DNA of 64,000 nt. Origin: Streptomyces sp. A 4/2 (GTDB taxonomy: Bacteria > Actinomycetota > Actinomycetes > Streptomycetales > Streptomycetaceae). The notes under the pieces were generated by a model. That model worked only from the letters and a program-made list of their open reading frames with translations. It made no database searches and was not told where the DNA came from. Location of the stretch: positions 62,001-126,000 of the forward strand of contig NZ_CALNVW010000051.1 of the NCBI RefSeq assembly GCF_940670765.1, given 5' to 3'. The position numbers were made by a program, and so were the translations under genes. Of this stretch, positions 51,411-60,725 are shown piece after piece (position 1 is the stretch's first letter; each line of letters opens with the position of its first letter).

Positions 51411-51425
51411 GCTGGACCGTCCAGC
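51411..51425. promoter_or_regulatory. Near-perfect 15-bp palindrome upstream of exported protein
   Basis: GCTGGAC-C-GTCCAGC, 7-base arms around one base, 138 bp upstream of the exported protein start and 119 bp from the divergent carboxypeptidase. Candidate operator. Confidence 0.45.
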
Positions 51426-51562
51426 GCAACCGGCTTACCCGTTCGGGTGGCCGGGCTCGCACGGTGATCACTCCCGGCCTAGCGTTGCTCGCCAATGGGG
51501 TGCATTTCCTGCTGAGCGTCGGCAATTGCCGCACATGCATTCCTGTGCCCGGAGGTACACCC

Positions 51563-52045
51563 ATGCGTTTGACGAGTGTCGGGTCCGCCGCCCTGCTGAG
51601 CGCCGTCGTCATATCTCTGACCGCCCCGGCAGCCATGGCGGGCGACAACGGAAACATCACGTCCTTCGGATTCAGCGTCTCGCCCGCATCCGTCGCCCCG
51701 GGCGGCACGGTCACCCTCAGCGCCAACGGCTGCGAAGTGCCCAGCGTCACCGCTTCGTCGGGGGTCTTCGACACCGTCACGCTCGAAGAAGGCCACTCCG
51801 CCACCGCCAGGGTCGATCCGGACGCCAGGGTCGGCGCCCAGTACGACGTGACGTTCGAGTGCAAAGGCGAGACGGGCACCACCCCCCTCACGATCTCCAG
51901 CCCCTCCAAGGGTGTCAGGGCCGGTCTCGGCGGATCGATCACCGGGATGAACACCATGGAACTGGCAGCGGGCGGCGTACTGATCGCCGCGGCCCTCGGC
52001 GGCGTGATCCACCTGCGCCGTCGCGCCTCCCGCGCCAACTCCTGA
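51563..52045 (+). CDS. Small exported surface protein without sorting signal
   Basis: 160 aa from ATG 51563, which has GGAGG eight bases upstream. A signal peptide (1-26, ending MAGDN) precedes a beta-rich domain (ITSFGFSVSPASVAPGGTVTLSANGC...), and a C-terminal helix AAGGVLIAAALGGVIHLRRRA anchors it. This resembles a sortase substrate, but no LPxTG-like motif is visible before the helix. The next gene is a class F sortase 43 bp downstream. Confidence 0.75.
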   Translation: MRLTSVGSAALLSAVVISLTAPAAMAGDNGNITSFGFSVSPASVAPGGTVTLSANGCEVPSVTASSGVFDTVTLEEGHSATARVDPDARVGAQYDVTFECKGETGTTPLTISSPSKGVRAGLGGSITGMNTMELAAGGVLIAAALGGVIHLRRRASRANS

Positions 52046-52088
52046 CCGGGAGCGGGAAGCTGTTCACCGCGGTGCCAGGCGGTACGCG

Positions 52089-52730
52089 ATGAGCGTGAAC
52101 GGCGACTGTGCCCGGTCCGGCCGCTCCCGGTGGGGAGCCGTGGCGCTCGCCCTGGTCACCGGTCTCGCGCTGGTACGCCACGGTGCGCAGACCGGCGGTC
52201 CACCGCAACCCTCCTCCGCTTCGGCCGCCGCCGGGCTCACCGGCAACCCGACGTTCCCCCCGGTACGGGCGCTGCCGGCCGCCCGGGTCCAGCGCATCCG
52301 TATCCCGGCCATCCAGGTCGACGCCCCGGTCGCCGACGTGGGGAGGGACCCGCAGGGCTGGATAGACGCGCCGCCTCCGGCGAGCAGGAACCTGGCGGGC
52401 TGGTACACCGGTTCGGTCTCGCCGGGGCAGAGCGGTACCGCGGTCGTCGTCGGGCACGTGGACAACCGGACGGGGCCGGGGGTGTTCTTCAACCTGGGCG
52501 CCCTCAGGCCGGGGCTGCGCATCGAGGTGTTGCGGACGGACGGCCGTACCGCCGTGTTCGACATCTACCGCATCAGCGTGTTCACGAAGGACGGCTTCCC
52601 CGCCGGACGGGTCCACGCCGACACCGGCAGGCCCGAACTCCGGGTCATCACCTGTGGCGGCGCGTACGCGGAGAAGACCGGGTACGCCGGGAACGTCGTC
52701 GTCTTCGCCCGTATGACAGCGGCGCACTGA
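52089..52730 (+). CDS. Class F sortase
   Basis: The 213-aa protein has an N-terminal membrane anchor at 14-30 and a sortase beta-barrel with catalytic His123 (VVGHVDN), Cys189 (ITCGG) and Arg208 (FARM). The arrangement marks class F, common in actinobacteria, and it may process the exported protein encoded upstream or other surface proteins. Confidence 0.9.
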   Translation: MSVNGDCARSGRSRWGAVALALVTGLALVRHGAQTGGPPQPSSASAAAGLTGNPTFPPVRALPAARVQRIRIPAIQVDAPVADVGRDPQGWIDAPPPASRNLAGWYTGSVSPGQSGTAVVVGHVDNRTGPGVFFNLGALRPGLRIEVLRTDGRTAVFDIYRISVFTKDGFPAGRVHADTGRPELRVITCGGAYAEKTGYAGNVVVFARMTAAH

Positions 52731-52836
52731 CGCCCGGCACACGGCTCGTTCCGCTCCTGCCGTACGTCCCGTGCGGTGGCCCACGGCCCGGCCTCGCGCC
52801 CGGCCTCCCGCCCCGTCCTCCCGAGAGGAAGCACCC

Positions 52837-53493
52837 ATGGCCACCCGAGGAGAGATCACCCGGGTACTGCTCGACGAACACGGCCGTACGTTCGCCGCGG
52901 AGGCGGGCATCCGGCTGCGTGACACCCCTCAGCCGCTGTACCAACTCCTGGTCCTCGCGTGCCTGCTGAGCGCCCGGATCCGCAGCGGCGTCGCCGTCGC
53001 GACGGCCCGGTCCCTGAGCGAGGCGGGGCTGCGTGACGCCCGCAGGATGCGCGCGGCGTCGTGGCAGGAGCGGGTGGACGCCCTCGGCCGCGGCGGCTAC
53101 CGCCGCTACGACGAGCGCACCGCCACACAGCTCGGCGACGGCGCGCAGTTGCTGACGGACACGTACGGCGGGGACGTGCGGGGTATGCGGGAGCGGGCGG
53201 ACGGGGACCTCGGCCGGCTGCGCACGCTGCTGCGGGACGTGCCCGGCCTCGGTCCCACCGGCGTGAACATCTTCCTGCGGGAGGTGCAGGGGGTGTGGCC
53301 CGAGGTGGCGCCCCTGCTGGACGTGAAGGCCCTTCAGGGAGCGGCGGCCGTGGGCCTGCCGGACGAGCCGCGGGGGCTGGCCCGGCTGGTCGGGGCCGAG
53401 GAACTGCCCCGGTTCGCAGCGGCGCTGGTGCGGGTCGCCCTCGACCGGAAGGCCGCGGCAGCGGTCGTCGAACGGGCGAACGCGCATGGGTGA
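52837..53493 (+). CDS. HhH-GPD DNA glycosylase-like protein
   Basis: 218 aa starting ATG 52837. The HhH motif is VPGLGPTGVNIFLRE and the following LLDVKALQGAAAVGLP aligns with the position before the catalytic residues of endonuclease III-like enzymes. There is no iron-sulfur cluster motif and the catalytic Lys of EndoIII is not in its usual place; the Asp after WPEVAPLLD may be the one used. So a DNA glycosylase or a non-enzymatic relative. Confidence 0.68.
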   Translation: MATRGEITRVLLDEHGRTFAAEAGIRLRDTPQPLYQLLVLACLLSARIRSGVAVATARSLSEAGLRDARRMRAASWQERVDALGRGGYRRYDERTATQLGDGAQLLTDTYGGDVRGMRERADGDLGRLRTLLRDVPGLGPTGVNIFLREVQGVWPEVAPLLDVKALQGAAAVGLPDEPRGLARLVGAEELPRFAAALVRVALDRKAAAAVVERANAHG

Positions 53494-53624
53494 GCGGGCC
53501 CCCGCAGGAACCCGTGGCGGGAGCGGCGGGAGCGGCCGGGGCGGCCGGGGTAGCCGTGCCGGTCGACGTGATCGGCGCGACCGCCGCCGGAGTGCCGGGC
53601 CTCCGGACCGGGAAGGGCTGTGAA

Positions 53625-54854
53625 ATGCCCGATGTATCCGCACCCGTGGTCAAACTGGTCCGGCGTACCACCGAACCCGTCGCGGCACAGACCCTCCGGT
53701 CCACCGCCGCCGCGGTCATCGCGTACGTGGTCGCGCTCCTGCTGCTGCCGCAACAGGCACCGCTCACCGCGCCGCTGACCGCCCTGCTGGTCGTCCAGGT
53801 CACGCTCTACGCGACGCTCACCACCGGGATGAAGCGGGTGAACTCCGTGGTGGTGGGGGTGCTCATCGCTATCGGCTTCAGCACCCTGGTGGGGCTGACC
53901 TGGTGGAGCCTCGGGCTGACGATCTTCACCGCGCTGATCGTGGGACGGCTGGTCCGGGTGGACGAGTTCGTCCCCGAGGTCGCGATCAGCGCCATGCTGG
54001 TGCTGGGCGTCTCCCAGGTGGCCGACACGGCCTGGGACCGGATCCTGGAGACGCTGATCGGCGCGGGCGTGGGGCTGCTGTTCAACCTGCTGTTCGCACC
54101 GCCCGTCTGGGTCCAGTCCGCAGGTACGTCGATCCAGGGCCTGGCGGGCGACATGGGCCGGATGCTGCGGGCCGTCGGCGCCGAGATCGACGCCCCGGTC
54201 CCCGTCGCGCGGGCCGCCCGGCGACTGCACGAGGCCCGCCGCCTCGACCACGACATCGCCGAGGTGGACGCGTCCTTGCGGCAGGCCGAGGAGAGTCTGC
54301 TGCTCAACCCCCGGGTACGCCAGGGGTTGTTGTCCCGGGTCGTACTGCGCACCGGCCTGGACACCCTGGAGATCTGCGCCGTGGTGCTGCGGGTGCTGAC
54401 CCGGACCATGACGGACCTGTCGAAGGCGCGCACCGACGAACTGCTCTTCCCCGCGGATGTCACGTCCGGCCTCGAAGTACTGATGGGGGACCTGGCCGAC
54501 GCCATCGAGAGCTTCGCGGTCCTGGTCACCACGCCGGTCGCGGCCAGCGCCGAGGAGGCCGAGACGCGGCTGTTCGCGGCGCTGGCCGAGGGCCGGGCCA
54601 CCCGGGACCGGGTCGCTGATCTCCTTCTGGAGAACGTGCAGAGGCACCCGCGGCAGTGGCAGCTGCACGGCGCGCTGCTGGCCGAAGTGGACCGGATCCT
54701 GGACGAACTCGATGTCGACAAACGCACCGAGCGTCTCATCGAGGAACTGAACAGCCGGACCGATGCCGTGCGCGAGCGGCATCCCCGACTTGTCGCCGTG
54801 ACCCGCCGGCTGCGGGGGAGCGCGGCGGCCGTCAGACCAGGACCCGATTCCTGA
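53625..54854 (+). CDS. Aromatic acid exporter-like (FUSC/ArAE) membrane protein
   Basis: The 409-aa protein has N-terminal membrane segments to about 150 (TLRSTAAAVIAYVVALLLLP, LTALLVVQVTLYATLTTGMKRV, AISAMLVLGVSQVAD, LIGAGVGLLFNLLFAPP) and a long helical cytoplasmic region after that. It belongs to the aromatic acid exporter family; ATG 53625 has GGAAGG eight bases upstream. This is a second FUSC-type gene in the window, not closely similar to the one at 44629. Confidence 0.78.
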   Translation: MPDVSAPVVKLVRRTTEPVAAQTLRSTAAAVIAYVVALLLLPQQAPLTAPLTALLVVQVTLYATLTTGMKRVNSVVVGVLIAIGFSTLVGLTWWSLGLTIFTALIVGRLVRVDEFVPEVAISAMLVLGVSQVADTAWDRILETLIGAGVGLLFNLLFAPPVWVQSAGTSIQGLAGDMGRMLRAVGAEIDAPVPVARAARRLHEARRLDHDIAEVDASLRQAEESLLLNPRVRQGLLSRVVLRTGLDTLEICAVVLRVLTRTMTDLSKARTDELLFPADVTSGLEVLMGDLADAIESFAVLVTTPVAASAEEAETRLFAALAEGRATRDRVADLLLENVQRHPRQWQLHGALLAEVDRILDELDVDKRTERLIEELNSRTDAVRERHPRLVAVTRRLRGSAAAVRPGPDS

Positions 54855-54982
54855 CCGGCGCTCGGCTGTCCGCGCTCGGCTCTCCGCGCTCGGACGTCGG
54901 GAGGTCACGTTCTGTCTGCTCTGTTAATTTGCCCCTTATGCGTGAATTATCGGTCTCTGATCAGTTGGGCGGGTGAGGCCGG

Positions 54983-56659
54983 ATGGGCACGATCCGCGAC
55001 CATCCCGAACTCGCCCTGTTCCTCTGCGTCGCCGCCGGATATCTGGTGGGGAAGCTACGCATCGGCCCGATCACCCTCGGCGGCATCTGCGGCGTACTGA
55101 TCGTCTCGCTGCTGCTCGGCACCCGTCATGTCACCGTCGACGACGACGTGAAGACGGTGTTCTTCTCGCTCTTCATCTTCTCGCTGGGATACATGGCGGG
55201 GCCGCAGTTCTTCTCCAACCTGAACCGCAAGAGCCTGCGGTTCTTCGCCCTGTGCGTGATCGAACTGGTCTGTGTCCTCGGCATCGCCTACGGCCTGGCG
55301 AAGGGCTTCGACCTCGACGTCGGTACGGCCTCCGGCATCCTGGCGGGCGCCGCCACCGAGTCGGCCGTCGTCGGTACCGCCACCGAGTCCATCGCCAAGC
55401 TGAGCGGGCTGACCGCCGACCAGGTCTCCCGGTACCAGGGCCACGTCGCCACCGCATACACGGTCTGCTACCTCTTCGGCCTGATCACCATCGTGCTCTT
55501 CACCAGCCAGATCATGCCGATGCTGCTGCGCATCAACCTGGCCGACGCCTCCCGCGAGCTGTGGGAGAAGTTGCGGGGCGGTACCTCCGGTCTGCAGTCC
55601 GACGAACGGGAGGCGCTGCCCGGCACCGTCGGCCGTACCTACCTCGTCACCGTGGCGGACGGCAGTACCGTCGGCGAACTGCGAGCCGCCCGCGGCGGGC
55701 AGATCACGGTGGAAGGCATCAAACGCGGCAGCAGACTGCTCACCCCCACCCCAGGCCTGAAGCTGGTGCTCAGCGACCTCGTACAGATCGTCGGCCGCCG
55801 CTCCGCCGTCATCGCCGCGGGCCGCGAGATCGGCCCGGAGACCCCCGCCGTTCCCGGACTCGACACCCCGCTTGCCATGCAGCAGGTGGCGGTCACCGAG
55901 AAGGCCACCCACGGCATGACCATCGACCGGGTGGAGCAGACGCACCCGGAGTTCCGCGAGGACGGGGTGTACATCACCGACGTGCTGCGCAACGACCAGC
56001 ATCTGCCGGCCTCCGCCGACACCGTCGTACAACGCGGTGACGTCCTCACCCTCGTCGGTGCGCGTGGCGGGCTGAACAAGCTGGTCGCCAGGGTCGGCGC
56101 GGTCGTCAAGAATGACACCACCGACTACATCTACCTCGGCCTCGGCATCGTGGTGGGCTCGCTCCTCGGCCAGATCGTCATCCGCGCCGGTGACATCCCG
56201 ATGTCTCTCGGCACCGGTGGCGGCTGTCTCATCTCCGGGCTGGTCTTCGGCTGGTTCCGCTCCCGCAGGCCGACGTTCGGCGCCTTCCCACCACAGGCCG
56301 CGACCCTGCTCAAGGACCTCGGCCTCGCCGTCTTCATCGCCTGCACGGGACTCTCCGCCGGTCCGCAGGCCTGGCCCTTGCTCAAGCAGTACGGGGCGCT
56401 GCTGCCCTTCGCGGGCATCGCCATGGTGCTGGTCCCCGCGACGATCTCACTGATCGTCGGCCGCAAGCTGCTGCACATCGAGAAGCCGCTGCTGATCGGC
56501 GCCATCGCCGGGCAGCAGTGCTCCACCCCGGCCATCACCTCGATCACCCAGGTGGCGCAGAGCTCCGTACCGCTCCTCGGCTACACGATCACGTACACCC
56601 TCTCGAACTTCCTGCTGCCCCTCACCGGCCCGATTCTCGTCGGCGTCCTGGGCAGCTGA
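54983..56659 (+). CDS. aspT: Aspartate:alanine antiporter-type transporter
   Basis: The protein is 558 aa, with two clusters of five membrane helices and a central cytoplasmic region of about 170 residues carrying two TrkA-C-like domains (TYLVTVADGSTVGELR and KATHGMTIDRVEQT). FSLFIFSLGYMAGPQFF and the mirrored AVFIACTGLSAGPQAW are the duplicated AAE-family signature. In Tetragenococcus AspT exchanges aspartate for alanine. The next gene encodes AspD, which supports the same role here. Confidence 0.85.
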   Translation: MGTIRDHPELALFLCVAAGYLVGKLRIGPITLGGICGVLIVSLLLGTRHVTVDDDVKTVFFSLFIFSLGYMAGPQFFSNLNRKSLRFFALCVIELVCVLGIAYGLAKGFDLDVGTASGILAGAATESAVVGTATESIAKLSGLTADQVSRYQGHVATAYTVCYLFGLITIVLFTSQIMPMLLRINLADASRELWEKLRGGTSGLQSDEREALPGTVGRTYLVTVADGSTVGELRAARGGQITVEGIKRGSRLLTPTPGLKLVLSDLVQIVGRRSAVIAAGREIGPETPAVPGLDTPLAMQQVAVTEKATHGMTIDRVEQTHPEFREDGVYITDVLRNDQHLPASADTVVQRGDVLTLVGARGGLNKLVARVGAVVKNDTTDYIYLGLGIVVGSLLGQIVIRAGDIPMSLGTGGGCLISGLVFGWFRSRRPTFGAFPPQAATLLKDLGLAVFIACTGLSAGPQAWPLLKQYGALLPFAGIAMVLVPATISLIVGRKLLHIEKPLLIGAIAGQQCSTPAITSITQVAQSSVPLLGYTITYTLSNFLLPLTGPILVGVLGS

Positions 56660-56719
56660 CCCGGCTGTCCGTCATCCCCGACCACCGGTACCCCACGAAT
56701 TTCAGGAGCGGACCAACCG

Positions 56720-58378
56720 ATGACCCAGAGCAGCTTCAGCCGTGCGGAGATCAAGTCGTTCGCCCGGCTCAGCCCGTTCGAGCTGAAGGACAAGTTCATC
56801 GAGATCGCCCGGTCCGCGCAGAGCGACAAGCCCGGCCAGAAGGGCAAGACCACCCGGGCCATGCTCAACGCGGGACGCGGCAACCCCAACTGGGTGGCCA
56901 CCGGCCCCCGCGAGGCCTTCCACGCCCTCGGCTACTTCTCGCTCGCCGAGTCCCGCCGGGTGTGGACCGCCGACAACCTCGGCGGGATGCCGGAGGAGAG
57001 CGGATGCGCGCGCCGCTTCGCATCCTTCGTGCGTACGCACCCCGAACTGCCCGGCATCGAGCTGCTCAAGGCGAGCTTCGACCTGGCGGTCGAGCGCTTC
57101 GGCTTCGAACCCGACGCCTTCGTCCATGAGATGACGGACTCGTCGATCGGCGACAACTACCCGGTGCCGGACCGCATCCTGCACCACACCGAGGAGATCG
57201 TGCGCGGCTACCTCGCGGACGAGATCTTCGACGGGCGCCCGCCGGCGGGGCAGCGGCTCAGCCTGTTCGCCACCGAAGGCGGGACTGCGGCGATGTGCTA
57301 CATCTTCGACTCGCTGATGAAGAACGGCATCCTGAAGAAGGGGGACCGGATCGCCCTGATGGTGCCGGTCTTCACGCCGTACGTGGAGATCCCCGAGCTG
57401 GACACGTACGGATTCGACGTGGTGCGGATCGAGGCGAGTCTCTTCGCGGAGACGGGGGTCCGCCAGTGGCGCTACCCGCCCGAGGAGATCGCGAAGCTCG
57501 CCGACCCGGCGGTCAGGCTGGTCTGCTGCGTCAACCCGAGCAATCCACCCTCGCTGGCGCTCTCCCCGAAGGTCACCGAACAGATCGTCTCCATCGTCGA
57601 CGGGCCGAACCCGGAGCTGATCGTCGTCACGGACGATGTGTACGGCACGTTCGTGGAAGGCTTCCGCTCACTGGCCGCCGATCTGCCACGCAACACGCTG
57701 CTCGTGTACTCGTACTCCAAGCACTACGGGGCCACCGGGTGGCGGCTCGGCGTCATCGGGCTGCACGACGACAACGTCATCGACACGATGCTGGCGGAAC
57801 TCGGCCCGCAGGAGAAGGCCGCGCTGAACAGGCGGTACGGGACGCTGTCCCTGGAACCGGAGAAGATCAGGTTCATCGACCGGCTGGTCGCCGACTCCCG
57901 CCAGGTGGCGCTGAACCACACCGCCGGACTCTCCCTGCCGCAGCAGGTGATGATGGCGCTCTTCTCGCTCTTCGACATGCTCGACGAGGGGCAGGCCTAC
58001 AAGGAACGGATCCGCGCGATCGTCCAGCAGCGGCTGCAACTCCTGCTGGAGGGCGCGCACATGAAGATCTCCGAGGATCCGAAACGAGCCGGCTACTACA
58101 TCGAACTCGATCTGCTCGCGGAGGCGGAGCGCATCCACGGCAAACCGTTCGCCGAGTACCTCGAAGCCGCCTACGAACCGGTCGACCCGCTGTTCCGGCT
58201 GGCCGCGCAGACCTCCGTGGTCCTGCTCAACGGCGGCGGCTTCGACGGACCGGAGTGGTCGGTCCGGGTGTCGCTGGCCAACCTGGACGACCTGGACTAC
58301 CTGAAGATCGGCCACCACCTGAGGTCGATCTTCAACGAGTACGCACAGGAGTGGCAGGAGTCGAGCGGGCGGCTCTGA
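56720..58378 (+). CDS. aspD: Aspartate 4-decarboxylase / aspartate aminotransferase
   Basis: The protein is 552 aa, longer than ordinary aminotransferases and as in AspD enzymes. The PLP Lys is Lys334 in SYSKHYGATG; conserved NPSNPP is at 272 and DDVYGT at 305. AspD decarboxylates aspartate to alanine, and with AspT electrogenic exchange makes a proton motive force. RBS AGGAG precedes the ATG by 11 bases. The pair probably forms one operon. Confidence 0.9.
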   Translation: MTQSSFSRAEIKSFARLSPFELKDKFIEIARSAQSDKPGQKGKTTRAMLNAGRGNPNWVATGPREAFHALGYFSLAESRRVWTADNLGGMPEESGCARRFASFVRTHPELPGIELLKASFDLAVERFGFEPDAFVHEMTDSSIGDNYPVPDRILHHTEEIVRGYLADEIFDGRPPAGQRLSLFATEGGTAAMCYIFDSLMKNGILKKGDRIALMVPVFTPYVEIPELDTYGFDVVRIEASLFAETGVRQWRYPPEEIAKLADPAVRLVCCVNPSNPPSLALSPKVTEQIVSIVDGPNPELIVVTDDVYGTFVEGFRSLAADLPRNTLLVYSYSKHYGATGWRLGVIGLHDDNVIDTMLAELGPQEKAALNRRYGTLSLEPEKIRFIDRLVADSRQVALNHTAGLSLPQQVMMALFSLFDMLDEGQAYKERIRAIVQQRLQLLLEGAHMKISEDPKRAGYYIELDLLAEAERIHGKPFAEYLEAAYEPVDPLFRLAAQTSVVLLNGGGFDGPEWSVRVSLANLDDLDYLKIGHHLRSIFNEYAQEWQESSGRL

Positions 58379-58545
58379 AGGCGGGGCGCCGGGGACGCAT
58401 GGACGCGGACGGTTCGACCGTGGTGACCGCATGGGCGGCGCCTTCGTAGGATCCGGTTCCCGCGCCGACGTGGAGAACGCCGTGCGGCAGAGGGCAGTTC
58501 GACGGCAGGGCAGAGCTTGCCGGGAACGGCACTAGAGTGCGCTGT

Positions 58546-58944
58546 GTGCCGTCGTACAGCATTGGGCAGGCAGCGAGGCTGCTGGGCGTGAGTTCGGAGA
58601 CCGTCCGGAGGTGGGCCGACTCCGGACGCCTGCGCATGGACAGGGAAGGGCCGGGAAACCGTGCGATCGACGGGGTGAGCCTGGCGGCCTTCGCGAAGGA
58701 GCGGGCGCAGGGCATGCACGCGCTGCCGGAGAGCGCCGTGGCCACTTCGGTACGGAACGCCTTCCCGGGGATCGTGACGCGGGTGGCGCTCGACGACGTC
58801 GCCGCGCAGGTCGAGATCCAGTCCGGACCGCACCGGATCGTCTCGCTCGTGACGCGGGAGTCCGTCGAGGAACTCGGCATCGAGGTCGGTGTCACCGTCA
58901 CCGCGCGGGTGAAGTCGACCAACGTGCACATCGACACTCCTTGA
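58546..58944 (+). CDS. HTH plus TOBE (molybdate-binding) regulator
   Basis: The 132-aa protein has an N-terminal MerR/excisionase-like HTH (SYSIGQAARLLGVSSETVRRWADSGRL) and a C-terminal TOBE (mop-like) domain from about 70 (SVRNAFPGIVTRVALDDVAAQVEIQSG, RVKSTNVHID). TOBE domains bind molybdate. GTG 58546 has TAGAGT seven bases upstream and is probably leaderless; GTG 58537 is an alternative. Molybdenum hydroxylase genes lie on both sides of it, so control by molybdate is likely. Confidence 0.8.
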   Translation: MPSYSIGQAARLLGVSSETVRRWADSGRLRMDREGPGNRAIDGVSLAAFAKERAQGMHALPESAVATSVRNAFPGIVTRVALDDVAAQVEIQSGPHRIVSLVTRESVEELGIEVGVTVTARVKSTNVHIDTP

Positions 58945-58978
58945 ACCTGCGCTGTCCCAGTGGCATCTCGGTGCCGTC

Positions 58979-60496
58979 TCAGCGGCACAGCAGCGCGGCG
59001 CGCAGGTCCAGCTTGTGGTCGAGGCGGGCGAGATCCCGTCCCGTGAGGGCCTGGACGCGTTCGATGCGGTAGTGGACGGTGTTGACGTGCAGATGCAGGG
59101 CTTCGGCGGTGCGGGCCCAGGAGCAGTTGTGCGCGAGGAAGACCTCCAGGGTGTGCAGCAGCATGTGGTGCGAGGCCGTGTCGCTCCGCGCGAGCGGCCC
59201 GAGGGTCGTGCCGCTGAAGATCGCCCGGACGTCGGCGGGGATGCCGGCCAGGAGTGACTCCAGCGAGGAGAGTTCCTCGACGCTGGTCACGCGCCCGGTC
59301 GTCGGGGAGCTCTGCCGTGCCGCCGCCAGCGCGTAACGGGCCTGGGTGAGGGCGGCGTGGAGTCCGGTGGGCTCCGTGGTGACGGCGCTGACGCCGGCGT
59401 ACAGGGGAGTCTCGGGCCGACAGCCGTGCAGCAGGGACCAGGGCTCGCCCAGCGAGAGGGCGCTCTCGACGTCACTCCGTACGACGGCGACGGCTTCCGC
59501 GTCCGGCGTGGTGCCGACCGCGAAGACCGGGGAAGGGAGGTGCTGAAGTGCCTCTCCGAGCGCCTCCTCGGCGCCACTGCCCGCGAGCCGCCCGCCGGTG
59601 GTCGTGACCACCACCCGCCAGGGTCCCCGGGCCAGCGGCCCACAGGATTCAAGGGCGTTCGCCAGAGCTCCGGTACCGGCGTCCCCCCTGCCGACGAGGG
59701 CGACCAGGTCCTGCCCGGTCCGGCGCCGGCCCGAGTGCCTGCGGTAGTGATGGTGGCGGTACTGGCCGATGACCTCGGCTGTCTCGTGCAGGGCCCGGGG
59801 AGGCACCCCGCCGGCCTCCGGCACATGGAGGTACCAGGCGTCGTACGGGGTGGTCTCGGCCTGGACCCGCAGCGTTTCGCCGGTGAGGCTGCGCAGGTTC
59901 TCCACGGCCCGCGCCGCCGTCAGCTCGGGGGCCGACGCGGTGCGGGCGATCGTGCGCCCGGTGCTGGTGAGCACGTAGCACGGCGGCGTACCGAACGGGG
60001 CGAGCGCCCGCCCGAGGATCTCACCGGCGTCGGTGCCGAGATCGACGAGGCGGCCGAGATCGCTGCGTACGTTCTCCGGCAGGGCGAAGTGGTCCGCCGG
60101 GCGGCGGCTGAGGTCGCCCCACTGGCGCCGGTACACGACGTCGGTGACGGCCCGGAAGCTGGTGCGCGCCGGCACGGCCAGCAGCGCGATGCCGTGCTCA
60201 CGGCAGGAGTTGACGATGTCGACGGGGACGGCGCCGTGGGTCTCCTCCCCGGCGAGCAGCGCGGTGGCTCCGGCCTCCGCCAGTGCGGAGACGAAGCGCT
60301 CGGTCCTCACCTGGCCGTCCGCTTCGTTCCACCACACCAGACCGCTGAGCACGATCTCTCCGGGCTGGAGAAAACGGGCGGGATCCTCCAGGTCGGTCGC
60401 GGTCACGCCGCTGATCACCTGGCTGAGTAGATTCTCGCCACCCCAGACGAGGGTGAGATCGAGCCCCTCGATCTGGAGGAGGTCTCCGACGTGCAT
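58979..60496 (-). CDS. PucR-family regulator
   Basis: 505 aa. ATG 60496 has AAGGAG seven bases upstream. The PucR N-domain begins MHVGDLLQIEGLDLTLVWGGENLLSQVI, and the C-terminal HTH_30 is LEVFLAHNCSWARTAEALHLHVNTVHYRIERVQALTG. It is divergent from the second molybdenum hydroxylase operon, in mirror of the arrangement at 31706-33691, so it probably regulates it. The two PucR proteins share architecture and not close sequence. Confidence 0.88.
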   Translation of the reverse strand: MHVGDLLQIEGLDLTLVWGGENLLSQVISGVTATDLEDPARFLQPGEIVLSGLVWWNEADGQVRTERFVSALAEAGATALLAGEETHGAVPVDIVNSCREHGIALLAVPARTSFRAVTDVVYRRQWGDLSRRPADHFALPENVRSDLGRLVDLGTDAGEILGRALAPFGTPPCYVLTSTGRTIARTASAPELTAARAVENLRSLTGETLRVQAETTPYDAWYLHVPEAGGVPPRALHETAEVIGQYRHHHYRRHSGRRRTGQDLVALVGRGDAGTGALANALESCGPLARGPWRVVVTTTGGRLAGSGAEEALGEALQHLPSPVFAVGTTPDAEAVAVVRSDVESALSLGEPWSLLHGCRPETPLYAGVSAVTTEPTGLHAALTQARYALAAARQSSPTTGRVTSVEELSSLESLLAGIPADVRAIFSGTTLGPLARSDTASHHMLLHTLEVFLAHNCSWARTAEALHLHVNTVHYRIERVQALTGRDLARLDHKLDLRAALLCR

Positions 60497-60543
60497 GCGC
60501 TGACTCCTTGTACGGCCACCGGACAGTGCTCCGGCTTCTCACA

Positions 60544-60556
60544 TCCACGAGGTGGA
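60544..60556. promoter_or_regulatory. Candidate operator between PucR and molybdenum hydroxylase genes
   Basis: TCCAC-GAG-GTGGA is a 5+3+5 palindrome located 48 bp upstream of the PucR start in the 229-bp divergent gap. Confidence 0.35.
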
Positions 60557-60725
60557 CACGAGTCGGGCCATCGTAAATGCAAGGGACAAGAAGGAGAATC
60601 CTCTTGGTTGATCCACCAGGACGGGGTCGGCCGGGCTGGAGATTTTCCGTGTTGCGCACCAGTCGTTTTCGGCCTCCGGTCCCGCTTCACTGAGCAGGCA
60701 AGCAGCAGCCGACGGCGGTGGAGAC

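Noticed and set aside
53500..53560. G/C-rich short repeats before the aromatic acid exporter gene as a regulatory array
   Set aside because: GGCGGGAGC/GGCCGGGG runs are degenerate and typical low-complexity G/C sequence.
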